A stretch of 45,299 nucleotides of DNA from Paraburkholderia sp. NMBU_R16 (GTDB lineage: Bacteria; Pseudomonadota; Gammaproteobacteria; Burkholderiales; Burkholderiaceae). The position numbers and the translations under genes were made by a program. Within the stretch, counting starts at the first letter, position 1, and each line of letters starts with the position of its first letter. The stretch is taken from assembly GCF_013282575.1 (NCBI RefSeq), contig NZ_JAAAYE010000047.1, forward strand, positions 1 through 45,299. Reading direction: 5' to 3'. This document shows, piece after piece, positions 19,496 to 27,591 of this stretch. The notes beneath the pieces were generated by a model. That model searched no databases. It was given only the letters and a program-made list of their open reading frames with translations, and had not been told where the DNA came from.

Positions 19496-20518
19496 ATGAA
19501 AACCGTCATTTGCGAACAACCGGGCAAGCTTACCGTTTCCGAGCGCCCGCGGCCCGAGGCCGGACCGGACGACGTTCTGATCCGTATCAAGCGAGTGGGC
19601 GTGTGCGGTACCGACCTGCACATCTTCACCGGCAATCAGCCTTACCTAGCCTATCCACGCGTGATGGGCCACGAATTGGCCGGCATCGTCGAGTCGGCAC
19701 CCGCGAGCGCGTCGGTCAAGGCCGGCGACCAGGTCTATGTAATGCCCTATCTGTCGTGCGGCCACTGCGTCGCGTGCCGTGCAGGCAGGACCAACTGCTG
19801 CGTGAATATCCGCGTCCTCGGCGTTCATGCGGACGGCGGGATGGCCGAATACCTTGTCGTGCCCCAGGGCTTCGTCTTCAAGGCCGACGGCGTGACGCTC
19901 GATCAGGCCGCGATGCTCGAATTTCTCGCGATCGGCGCCCACGCCGCCGCGCGTGCCGAGGTGAAGCACGGACAGCGCGTGCTCGTCGTCGGTGCGGGGC
20001 CGATCGGCATGGCCGCATCGATTTTCGCCAAGCTTCGCGGCGCGCAGGTCACGGTGCTCGATGGCCGCGCGGACCGGCTCGAGGTCTGTTCGAAGGCGCT
20101 ACAAGCGGACCACACGGTGCTGCTCGACACGAGCGAGGCGGCCACGGACGCAAAGGCGCTCGCCCAGATCACCGGCGATGAGTTCTTCGACGTCGTCTTC
20201 GACGCGACGGGCAATATCAAGGCAATGGAGCGCGGGCTCGAATTCGTCGCGCACGGCGGCAAGTACGTGTTGATCTCGATCGTGCGGGATCGGATTTCTT
20301 TCTCGGATCCCGAATTCCACAAGCGGGAGACGACGCTGTTGGCAAGCCGTAACGCGACGCCGGCCGATTTCGAGACCGTGCTCGACGCCATGCGCGCAGG
20401 CAAGATTCCGACGGAAGCCCTCAATACGCACCGGCTGACGCTTGCCGAACTGCCGGAGACGTTTCCGAAGCTGCTCGATCCGAACGCCGGCGTCATCAAA
20501 GCCCTCGTTGCCTGCTGA
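19496..20518 (+). CDS. Zinc-dependent alcohol dehydrogenase, L-galactonate/L-gulonate 5-dehydrogenase type
   Basis: This 340-residue medium-chain dehydrogenase resembles LgoD (YjjN) and RspB, which oxidise L-galactonate or L-gulonate at C5 to tagaturonate or fructuronate. Catalytic zinc ligands are visible at CGTDLH (Cys and nearby) and GHELAG (His-Glu). The structural zinc site has the cysteines of SCGHCVACRAGRTNCC. The NAD(P)-binding motif VLVVGAGPIGMAA lies near residue 165. The ATG chosen starts the usual MKTVICEQPG; the much longer frame from 18989 is antisense to the repressor gene. It is the first gene of the operon, with the GntR gene divergent. Exact substrate stereochemistry cannot be read from sequence. 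Confidence 0.85.
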   Translation: MKTVICEQPGKLTVSERPRPEAGPDDVLIRIKRVGVCGTDLHIFTGNQPYLAYPRVMGHELAGIVESAPASASVKAGDQVYVMPYLSCGHCVACRAGRTNCCVNIRVLGVHADGGMAEYLVVPQGFVFKADGVTLDQAAMLEFLAIGAHAAARAEVKHGQRVLVVGAGPIGMAASIFAKLRGAQVTVLDGRADRLEVCSKALQADHTVLLDTSEAATDAKALAQITGDEFFDVVFDATGNIKAMERGLEFVAHGGKYVLISIVRDRISFSDPEFHKRETTLLASRNATPADFETVLDAMRAGKIPTEALNTHRLTLAELPETFPKLLDPNAGVIKALVAC

Positions 20519-20537
20519 AACTCCACCGTCATCGATA

Positions 20538-21668
20538 ATGGGTAATCCGATTCTTCAATTCGGCACGAGCCGCTTTTTGCAGGCGCATGCCGATCTGTTC
20601 ATCTCCGAGGCGTTGAAAACGGGTCGTGCACTGGGTCATGTCACCGTGGTCCAGACCACGAGCAATCCCGAAAGCCGTGCACGAATCGACGCCTTGCGCG
20701 CCGCGAAGCGCTATCCCGTTCGCGTGCGCGGGCTGCAACGCGAGACCATCGTCGACACGACGATCGAATGCGATGCCGTCGACGAAGCGCTCGATGCCAA
20801 TAGCGACTGGGCGACGGTTCGCGAGCGCTTCGTCCGCGATGCGCGCGTCGTGATCTCGAACACCGGCGACAGTGGCTATCGAGGCAACGACGAGGACACG
20901 GCGGCACTTCTGCACGACGAGACTCGCGTGCCGCGCGGTTTCGCAGCCAAACTCGCTGTGCTGCTTCACGCGCGCTTCGCGGCCGGAGGTGCGCCGCTCA
21001 CCTTGCTGCCTTGCGAGCTCGTCAGCCAGAACGGCGATACGCTGCGCGCGCTCGTCGCCGGCCTCGCGCGTCAATGGCATGCCGATGCGGCATTCGTGCG
21101 CTATATCGAAGAGACTTGCGTCTGGGTGAATTCGCTCGTCGACCGCATCGTCTCCGAGCCGATCCGGCCCATCGGCGCCATCGCCGAGCCCTATGCCCTA
21201 TGGGCGATCGAGCGGCGCGCGGGCATGGTGCTGCCGTGCGAGCACGACGCCATGATCGTCACTGACGACTTGCATCGCTATGAGAGCTTGAAGTTGTTCC
21301 TGCTGAACCTCGGGCATACCTATCTCGCCGAGCGTTGGCAAACCGATGGGCGCGCCGCCGACGAAAACACGCTGCATGCGATGCGCGACACCGCCTTGCG
21401 CGCCGATCTCGAATCCGTCTGGCGTGACGAAGTGCTGCCGGTGTTCGATGCGCAGGGCCAGGGCGAAGCGGCTCGCCGGTATCTGGAGGACGTGCGCGAG
21501 CGGTTCCTGAATCCGTTTCTGGACCACCGGCTCGCCGACATCGCCCGCAATCACGGCGAAAAGAAGGAACGGCGCTTGCGCCCCGTCGTCGTGCTGGCCG
21601 CCGAACTCGGCCTCGGGTTGGCACAGCCGCGGCTTCACGAAGCACTGCGTACGGCCACCGCAGTTTGA
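20538..21668 (+). CDS. Mannitol dehydrogenase family oxidoreductase (tagaturonate/fructuronate reductase type)
   Basis: This 376-residue NAD(P)-dependent long-chain polyol dehydrogenase belongs to the family of UxaB (tagaturonate reductase) and UxuB (fructuronate reductase). The N-terminal nucleotide-binding domain starts ILQFGTSRFLQAHADLF, and the conserved VNSLVDRI and KLFLLNLGHTYLAE segments of the catalytic domain follow. It is about 100 residues shorter than E. coli UxaB/UxuB, as in a compact proteobacterial subgroup. It lies 20 bases after the dehydrogenase gene. As the only such reductase in the operon, it may reduce tagaturonate to altronate, fructuronate to mannonate, or both. Confidence 0.82.
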   Translation: MGNPILQFGTSRFLQAHADLFISEALKTGRALGHVTVVQTTSNPESRARIDALRAAKRYPVRVRGLQRETIVDTTIECDAVDEALDANSDWATVRERFVRDARVVISNTGDSGYRGNDEDTAALLHDETRVPRGFAAKLAVLLHARFAAGGAPLTLLPCELVSQNGDTLRALVAGLARQWHADAAFVRYIEETCVWVNSLVDRIVSEPIRPIGAIAEPYALWAIERRAGMVLPCEHDAMIVTDDLHRYESLKLFLLNLGHTYLAERWQTDGRAADENTLHAMRDTALRADLESVWRDEVLPVFDAQGQGEAARRYLEDVRERFLNPFLDHRLADIARNHGEKKERRLRPVVVLAAELGLGLAQPRLHEALRTATAV

Positions 21669-21759
21669 GTAGCCGCCGCCGTCTCGTTTCAAAGCCAGTA
21701 TTCATATCACTGGGGCGGGCACAAAGCACTCGCTCCGGCAGGCAACCAGGAGACAAGTA

Positions 21760-23040
21760 ATGAGAAAAATGCGTTGGGTCGTGATTTTGTTGTGCTTTCT
21801 AGCGATCGCCGTGAATTACATCGATCGCGCCAATCTCGCGGTCGCCGCGCCTGAAATCGAAAAGGCGCTCGGCATCGGACCGGCGCAGATGGGCCTCATT
21901 TTGAGCGGATTTTTCTGGACCTACGCATTGATGCAGATTCCGTTCGGGTGGTTCGTCGATCGCGTCGGCGCGCGCATCGCCTTGCCGCTCGCGGTCGGCT
22001 GGTGGTCGCTTTTCACCGCCGCGACGGCGGGCGTCACGAGCGTGGCCGGCATGTTCGGCTGCCGCCTGCTGCTAGGCGTCGGCGAAGCCGGCGCCTACCC
22101 TTCGTGCGCCAAACTCGTGAGCCAGTGGTTCCGACCCAGCGAGCGGGCGCTCGCCACGAGCATCTTCGATAGCGGCTCGCGCGTGGGATCGGCGCTGTCG
22201 ATCCCCGTCGTCGCGCTCATCATCGGCACGCTCGGCTGGAAAGCCGCGTTCGTCATCACGGGCGCGCTCGGCGCACTCTGGATCGTGGGCTGGTTCGTCA
22301 TCTACCGCAGCCCCGCGCATGCGGACATGACCGGCGAACATGACGCCGTCTACGAAGCGCCGGCTCAGACGGGCAACGAAATCACCTGGGCGTCGCTGTT
22401 CAAGCACCGCACGCTCTGGGGCATGATGCTCGGCTTTTTCTGCCTGAACTTCGTCATCTATTTCTTCATCACCTGGTTTCCGAGCTACCTCGTGCAAACG
22501 CGGGGCTTCTCGCTCAAATCGCTCGGCACGCTGGGGATGATCCCGGCGCTGATGGCGATTCCAGGCGGCTGGATCGGCGGCCTCGTGTCCGACGCGCTCT
22601 ATCGCCGCGGCTGGAGCCTCACGGCGGCGCGCAAGACCTGCATGGTCGGCGGTATGCTGATGTCGTCGGTCATCACGCTTTCGACGCTGACATCGAACGT
22701 CTATCTGATGCTTGCCTTCTTCGGCATCGCATACGGCAGCCTGGCCTTCGCCGCGGCCAGTATCTGGTCCCTGCCGGCCGACGTCGCGCCGACCCCGCGA
22801 CACGTCGCTTCGATCGGCGGAATCCAGAACTTCGCATCGAATCTGGCCGGCATCGTCATCACGACGTTCACAGGCGTCATGGTCGCGCTGACCAAGGGCT
22901 CGTTCACGATCCCGCTCATCGTGGCCGGCGGATTCTGCTTTCTCGGCGCATTCAGCTATCTGGTGATCGTCGGCAAGATCGAGCCGCTGCCCGTCGAACC
23001 CGACGCACGCAGCGTCGACGCCGCGCGCTCCGCGGTGTGA
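21760..23040 (+). CDS. MFS transporter, anion:cation symporter (sugar acid) family
   Basis: This 426-residue membrane protein should have twelve transmembrane helices and belongs to the ACS branch of the major facilitator superfamily (relatives ExuT, GudP, DgoT, LgoT). The N-terminal motif NYIDRANLAVAAP in helix 1 is a hallmark of the ACS family. The FGWFVDRVGAR loop after helix 2 is the MFS A-motif, and GVGEAGAYPSCAKLVSQWF is typical of helix 4. The ATG has AGGAG upstream. Its place in the operon says it imports the sugar acid that the neighbours degrade, probably L-galactonate, L-gulonate or a hexuronate by proton symport. Confidence 0.9.
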   Translation: MRKMRWVVILLCFLAIAVNYIDRANLAVAAPEIEKALGIGPAQMGLILSGFFWTYALMQIPFGWFVDRVGARIALPLAVGWWSLFTAATAGVTSVAGMFGCRLLLGVGEAGAYPSCAKLVSQWFRPSERALATSIFDSGSRVGSALSIPVVALIIGTLGWKAAFVITGALGALWIVGWFVIYRSPAHADMTGEHDAVYEAPAQTGNEITWASLFKHRTLWGMMLGFFCLNFVIYFFITWFPSYLVQTRGFSLKSLGTLGMIPALMAIPGGWIGGLVSDALYRRGWSLTAARKTCMVGGMLMSSVITLSTLTSNVYLMLAFFGIAYGSLAFAAASIWSLPADVAPTPRHVASIGGIQNFASNLAGIVITTFTGVMVALTKGSFTIPLIVAGGFCFLGAFSYLVIVGKIEPLPVEPDARSVDAARSAV

Positions 23041-23051
23041 GCTCGCGCGCC

Positions 23052-23073
23052 CGTCATTCGTCATTCGTCATTC
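23052..23073. repeat. 7-bp tandem repeat before uxaA
   Basis: CGTCATT is repeated three times in a row (23052-23072) in the gap between the transporter stop and uxaA. Slippage here would change only the intergenic spacing. Confidence 0.85.
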
Positions 23074-23083
23074 GAGGCATGCC

Positions 23084-24631
23084 ATGTCTTCACCCGCTTC
23101 TCAGGATCACCTCGTGATCCGCCTTCATCCGAACGACGATGTCGTCATCGCCACGCGTCAGCTGATGTCTGGCACGCGCATCGCGAGCGAAGACCTCGTG
23201 GTGTCGGGGCTGATCCCGCCCGGCCACAAGATCGCGACGCGTGCCATCGCCGCGGGCGCGCCGGTCAAACGCTACAACCAGGTCATCGGCGTGGCGCGCG
23301 CGGACATCGCGCGCGGGCAGCATGTGCACGTCCATAACCTCGGCATGGCCGAATTCGCGCGCGAGCACGCATTCGGCGCCGATGTCCACCCGACCGCCTA
23401 TGTGCCCGAACCCGCCAGCTTCATGGGCATTCGCCGGGACGACGGCCGCGTTGCCACGCGCAACTACATCGGCATCCTGACTAGCGTCAACTGCTCGGCC
23501 ACGGTGGCCCGCGCCATCGCCGATCATTTCCGGCGCGACGTCCATCCCGAGGCATTGGCCGACTATCCCAACGTCGACGGGGTGGTCGCGCTCACGCACG
23601 GGCTCGGTTGCGGCATCGATATGCATGGCGAAGGCATCGGCATCTTGCGGCGCACCTTGGCAGGCTACGCACTGCATGCGAACTTCGCATCGGTGCTCTT
23701 CGTCGGACTCGGCTGCGAGACGAATCAGATCGAGGGCGTGCTCGAAGCCGGCGGGCTGCGCGGCGATGCGCCCAAGCTGCGCAGCTTCACGATCCAGGAC
23801 AGCGGGGGCACCCGCAAGACGGTCGAACGCGGCATTGCCATGGTGCGGGAGATGCTCGCTGACGCGAATCGCGCGACGCGGGTGAGCGTGCCGGCGGCGC
23901 ATCTCGTCGTCGGGCTTCAATGCGGCGGCTCGGACGGCTACTCCGGCATTTCCGCGAACCCCGCGCTGGGTGCGGCCGTCGATCGTCTCGTGCGGCATGG
24001 CGGGACAGCGATACTCTCCGAAACACCGGAGATCTACGGCGCCGAACATTTGCTGACGCGCCGCGCGGTCAGCCGCGAAGTCGGAGAAAAGCTCCTGGCC
24101 CGTATTGCGTGGTGGCAGGAGTACTGCGCGCGCAACCACGCCGCGCTCGACAACAATCCCTCGGCCGGCAACAAGGCGGGCGGATTGACGACGATTCTCG
24201 AAAAATCATTGGGCGCGGTCGCGAAAGGCGGCACAACGAACCTCGTCGAAGTCTATGAGTACGGCGAGCCGATTACGGCTAAGGGTTTCGTCTTCATGGA
24301 TTCGCCCGGCTACGACCCCGTCTCGGCGACCGGGCAGGTGGCCTCGGGTGCGAACCTGATCTGCTTCACGACGGGGCGCGGCTCGGCCTACGGTTGTTCG
24401 CCCGCACCGTCGCTGAAGCTCGCGACCAACACGGCCTTGTGGGAGCGGCAGGAAGACGATATGGATATCAACTGCGGAGGCGTCGTGGATGGCACCGATG
24501 CGATCGACGCACTCGGCGAGAAGATCTTTCGCACGATGCTCGACTGCGCGTCGGGTACGCGTTCGAAGAGCGAGCTTTTGGGTTATGGGCAAAACGAATT
24601 CGTGCCCTGGCAAGTCGGCGTCATCACCTGA
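23084..24631 (+). CDS. uxaA: Altronate dehydratase
   Basis: This 515-residue enzyme dehydrates D-altronate to 2-keto-3-deoxy-D-gluconate. The N-terminal SAF domain (to about residue 95: VIRLHPNDDVVIATRQLM through HVHVHNLGM) is joined to the large UxaA C-terminal domain. That domain contains the family motifs YIGILTSVNCSATVARAI, GCGIDMHGEG, GLQCGGSDGYSGISANPALG and DNNPSAGNKAGGLTTILEKSLG. The full length equals that of E. coli UxaA, and iron/manganese binding is expected. It follows the transporter by 43 bases. Confidence 0.95.
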   Translation: MSSPASQDHLVIRLHPNDDVVIATRQLMSGTRIASEDLVVSGLIPPGHKIATRAIAAGAPVKRYNQVIGVARADIARGQHVHVHNLGMAEFAREHAFGADVHPTAYVPEPASFMGIRRDDGRVATRNYIGILTSVNCSATVARAIADHFRRDVHPEALADYPNVDGVVALTHGLGCGIDMHGEGIGILRRTLAGYALHANFASVLFVGLGCETNQIEGVLEAGGLRGDAPKLRSFTIQDSGGTRKTVERGIAMVREMLADANRATRVSVPAAHLVVGLQCGGSDGYSGISANPALGAAVDRLVRHGGTAILSETPEIYGAEHLLTRRAVSREVGEKLLARIAWWQEYCARNHAALDNNPSAGNKAGGLTTILEKSLGAVAKGGTTNLVEVYEYGEPITAKGFVFMDSPGYDPVSATGQVASGANLICFTTGRGSAYGCSPAPSLKLATNTALWERQEDDMDINCGGVVDGTDAIDALGEKIFRTMLDCASGTRSKSELLGYGQNEFVPWQVGVIT

Positions 24632-24707
24632 GCCGCATTCGCCGTTGCCACTGTGACGAGCGGAGGAACTGCCGCTCGTTTCGAAATAGCTAGGATTCCT
24701 AACCAAC

Positions 24708-25757
24708 ATGAAGATGACGTTTCGCTGGTACGGCGAGAGCGATCCCGTGCCCCTCGCCTATATTCGCCAGATTCCCGGGATGTATGGGATCGTCTCGGCG
24801 ATCTACGACGTTCCGGTCGGCGATGTCTGGCCCGTCGAAAAGATTCGCGCGCTGAAAGACAGGATCGAGGCGCACGGCCTGAAGCTCGAAGTCATCGAGA
24901 GCGTGCCGGTTCACGAGGACATCAAGCTCGGCAAGCCGTCGCGCGACCGGCTCATCGATAACTACGCGCAGACGCTGCGCAACCTTGCCGCTTGCGACAT
25001 CGAGGTTGTCTGTTACAACTTCATGCCCGTTTTCGACTGGACACGCACGTCGCTCGACATGCGGTTGCCCGACGGCTCCACGACGCTCGCTTTCGACACG
25101 CGGCAGATCGACGCGCTCGACATCGGGCGGGGTATCGCACTGCCGGGCTGGGATACGAGCTACCGGCCCGACGAATTGAAGGCGCTGCTGGCCGAATATG
25201 CCGCACTCGACGAGTCGGGCTTGTGGGCCAATCTCGCCTATTTCCTGCGCGTGGTCGTGCCCGTCGCGAAGGAGGCCGGCATCAAGATGGCCATCCATCC
25301 CGACGATCCTCCACGCCCGATCTTCGGTCTGCCACGCATCGTCAAGAACCGCGACGATCTCGCACGCCTGCTCGCAATCGTCGATGATCCCGCCAACGGC
25401 TTGACACTGTGTTCGGGCTCGCTCGGAGCCGACGCACGCAACGATATCCCTTCTCTGGTACGCGAGTTCGGCGCCCGGGGACGCATTCATTTCGCCCACC
25501 TGCGCAACGTCCATACGAACGCGGCCGGCGATTTTCACGAAACGTCTCACCGATCGGCCGACGGCTCGCTCGACATGGCCGAGATCGTCAAGGCGTATTT
25601 CGAAGTCGGTTTCGACGGGTATGCACGGCCCGACCATGGACGCATGATCTGGGGCGAAAGCGGGCGCGCGGGCTACGGACTTTACGATCGTGCGCTCGGA
25701 GCGGTGTATCTCAACGGCCTCTGGGAAGGCGTGCAGAAAACCAAGGAAACGACGTAG
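24708..25757 (+). CDS. uxuA: Mannonate dehydratase
   Basis: This 349-residue TIM-barrel enzyme converts D-mannonate to 2-keto-3-deoxy-D-gluconate using Fe2+ or Mn2+. The N-terminus [22 protein letters not shown], written here in part, is the family signature, followed by [16 protein letters not shown] and [14 protein letters not shown]. Metal-binding positions include the His of [10 protein letters not shown] and the His of HLRNVH, and the end has [11 protein letters not shown]. It is somewhat shorter than E. coli UxuA (about 394), as in many non-enteric homologues. A second ATG two codons on is equally possible. It is the last gene of the operon. Confidence 0.94.
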   Translation: MKMTFRWYGESDPVPLAYIRQIPGMYGIVSAIYDVPVGDVWPVEKIRALKDRIEAHGLKLEVIESVPVHEDIKLGKPSRDRLIDNYAQTLRNLAACDIEVVCYNFMPVFDWTRTSLDMRLPDGSTTLAFDTRQIDALDIGRGIALPGWDTSYRPDELKALLAEYAALDESGLWANLAYFLRVVVPVAKEAGIKMAIHPDDPPRPIFGLPRIVKNRDDLARLLAIVDDPANGLTLCSGSLGADARNDIPSLVREFGARGRIHFAHLRNVHTNAAGDFHETSHRSADGSLDMAEIVKAYFEVGFDGYARPDHGRMIWGESGRAGYGLYDRALGAVYLNGLWEGVQKTKETT

Positions 25758-25808
25758 GAAACGCGGCGCGCGCCGACGAAATGAGGCTGGGGCGACTCTG
25801 CTATCATC

Positions 25809-25824
25809 CTGTATGGATATACAG
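25809..25824 (+). promoter_or_regulatory. LexA (SOS) box over the FAN1 start codon
   Basis: The 16 bases read CTGT-N8-ACAG, a complete match to both conserved arms of the proteobacterial LexA operator, with an AT-rich centre. The box lies two bases after a -10-like TATCAT (25802-25807) and includes the ATG of the next gene. This position would let LexA block the promoter, so the nuclease-helicase operon should be induced by DNA damage. Confidence 0.75.
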
Positions 25825-27591
25825 GTCGATAGCAATACCGTGGAGTCCTCCCCCTCTTCCCCGTCGCCCCTCTACTACCTGCTGAACTTCGAGCGCGCGC
25901 TCGCGTGGGTATCGGAGCGCTACGACGATCTGCTCGATGCGACCGAGCGCGAATTCGCATCCGCATTCGCTCGCTTGCCCCTCGCCTCGCGTGCCTTGCT
26001 CGTTCGCATGCTAATGCGCAACGGCCCGCGCTTTCGCACGAGCAAGCTGAATTACCCGGAGATCGGCTGCCCCCTCGTCGCGGCCGCGCCGCTGATCGCG
26101 CTGGGCTGGATCGATCACGAGCCGCAACTTTCGATCGACGATCTCTTCTCGCTCGCGACACGCCCCGAACTGGAGCGGATATTTTCCGAAGCCGCCGCGT
26201 TACGCCGATGCAGCAAGTCGGAATTGCGCGAGCTGCTGCGCGCAGAGTACGGCGCCCAGACGCAGCCCTATCGAGCATGGGACGCCACGAGCGACGAACA
26301 AGTGTTCGAACTCGAAATCTCGCCCGTTTGCGATCGGGTGAGGCTGATGTTTTTTGGCAATCTGCATCAGAGCTGGTCGGAGTTCGTGTTGGCGGACCTT
26401 GGCGTCTATCGATACGAGGCCGTGTCGTTCGAACCTTCCGCCCGTGCATTCCAACGTCGCTCGGATGTCGACGCCTACCTCGCGCTGCAGGCATGCCGCG
26501 AAGCGCTCGACGGCATCGACGGGATCGCAGCACTGCGCGAGCTGTTCGGCGCGGTGCTTGCCATGCCGATCGACAACGCCTGGCTTGAACTGCGGCGCGC
26601 CAAACTGTTCTATCGAATCGGCTATCGCGCCGAGCAAATGCGGGATTGGGAATTCGCACTCGAAGTCTACGAGCGCAGCCAATGGCCCGAAGCCCGTCAC
26701 CGGCGCATGCGTGTACTCGAACGTTGCGCACGCTTTGGCGATGCGTTCGCGCTCGTCACGCGCGCGCTCGAGGCCCCCGAGAACGAGGAGGAGTACCAGC
26801 GCGCTGCACGCATGATGCCCCGCCTTGCGCGCCGGCTTGGGCAGCCTGCCCCGCGCCCACCAGCCCCGGCCGGTTTCGCACGCTCGACGCTTACACTGAC
26901 GCGCCCGGCCGTTCCCCTCGCTGTGGAGTACGTCGTCCAAGATCATCTGCATGCGCCGCAGGCGCCCGTGTTCTATGTCGAGAACACATTGATCAATTCA
27001 CTGTTCGGGCTGCTGTGCTGGGAAGCCGTGTTCGAACCCGTGCCCGGCTCGTTCTTTCACCCGTTCCAGCGCGGGCCCGCCGATCTTCACGCACCCGATT
27101 TCCTGGCTCGCCGCGCCGAAACGTTCGCGCGCTGCTTCGCGCAACTCGATAGCGGCGCCTATTACGACACGATTTGGCGCCACTACGAGCGCAAAGCCGG
27201 TATGCAATCGCCGTTCGTCTTTTGGGGCGCACTGACGAGCCCACTGATGACGCTGGCACTCGACTGTCTGCCTGCCAGGCATTTGAAACTCTGGTTTGCG
27301 CGGCTTGTCAGCGATATACGAGCGAATCGGTCGGGCCTGCCCGATCTCGTTCGGTTCTGGCCCACCGAACGGCGCTACGAGTTGATAGAAGTCAAGGGCC
27401 CCGGCGACCGCCTGCAGGACAACCAGATCCGGTGGCTCGCCTATTGCGCGCAACATGGCATGCCGGCACGCGTGCTCGACGTGCGCTGGGAAGGCGAAGT
27501 CGAGATCGAGGGCGAAGTCGAGGGCGGCATCGATGGCTTGGACCGCGCCGTGGCCGACGTCACAACGCCGGGCGCCGGAGTCGCCCCGTGA
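25813..27591 (+). CDS. FAN1-like VRR-NUC structure-specific nuclease
   Basis: This 592-residue protein resembles bacterial FAN1 nucleases, which cut 5' flaps and help repair interstrand crosslinks. The N-terminal region (YYLLNFERALAWVSERYDDLL) matches the FAN1 helical domain, and a tetratricopeptide-like helical middle runs to about residue 350. The C-terminal VRR-NUC domain holds the catalytic PD...ExK pattern: PDLV near residue 510, EVKGPGDRLQDNQ near 525-538. The ATG lies inside a LexA box, 5 bases after a -10-like element, and no ribosome-binding site is visible, so the mRNA may be leaderless. It overlaps the helicase gene by four bases (GTGA), which points to coupled translation. Confidence 0.88.
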   Translation: MDIQVDSNTVESSPSSPSPLYYLLNFERALAWVSERYDDLLDATEREFASAFARLPLASRALLVRMLMRNGPRFRTSKLNYPEIGCPLVAAAPLIALGWIDHEPQLSIDDLFSLATRPELERIFSEAAALRRCSKSELRELLRAEYGAQTQPYRAWDATSDEQVFELEISPVCDRVRLMFFGNLHQSWSEFVLADLGVYRYEAVSFEPSARAFQRRSDVDAYLALQACREALDGIDGIAALRELFGAVLAMPIDNAWLELRRAKLFYRIGYRAEQMRDWEFALEVYERSQWPEARHRRMRVLERCARFGDAFALVTRALEAPENEEEYQRAARMMPRLARRLGQPAPRPPAPAGFARSTLTLTRPAVPLAVEYVVQDHLHAPQAPVFYVENTLINSLFGLLCWEAVFEPVPGSFFHPFQRGPADLHAPDFLARRAETFARCFAQLDSGAYYDTIWRHYERKAGMQSPFVFWGALTSPLMTLALDCLPARHLKLWFARLVSDIRANRSGLPDLVRFWPTERRYELIEVKGPGDRLQDNQIRWLAYCAQHGMPARVLDVRWEGEVEIEGEVEGGIDGLDRAVADVTTPGAGVAP

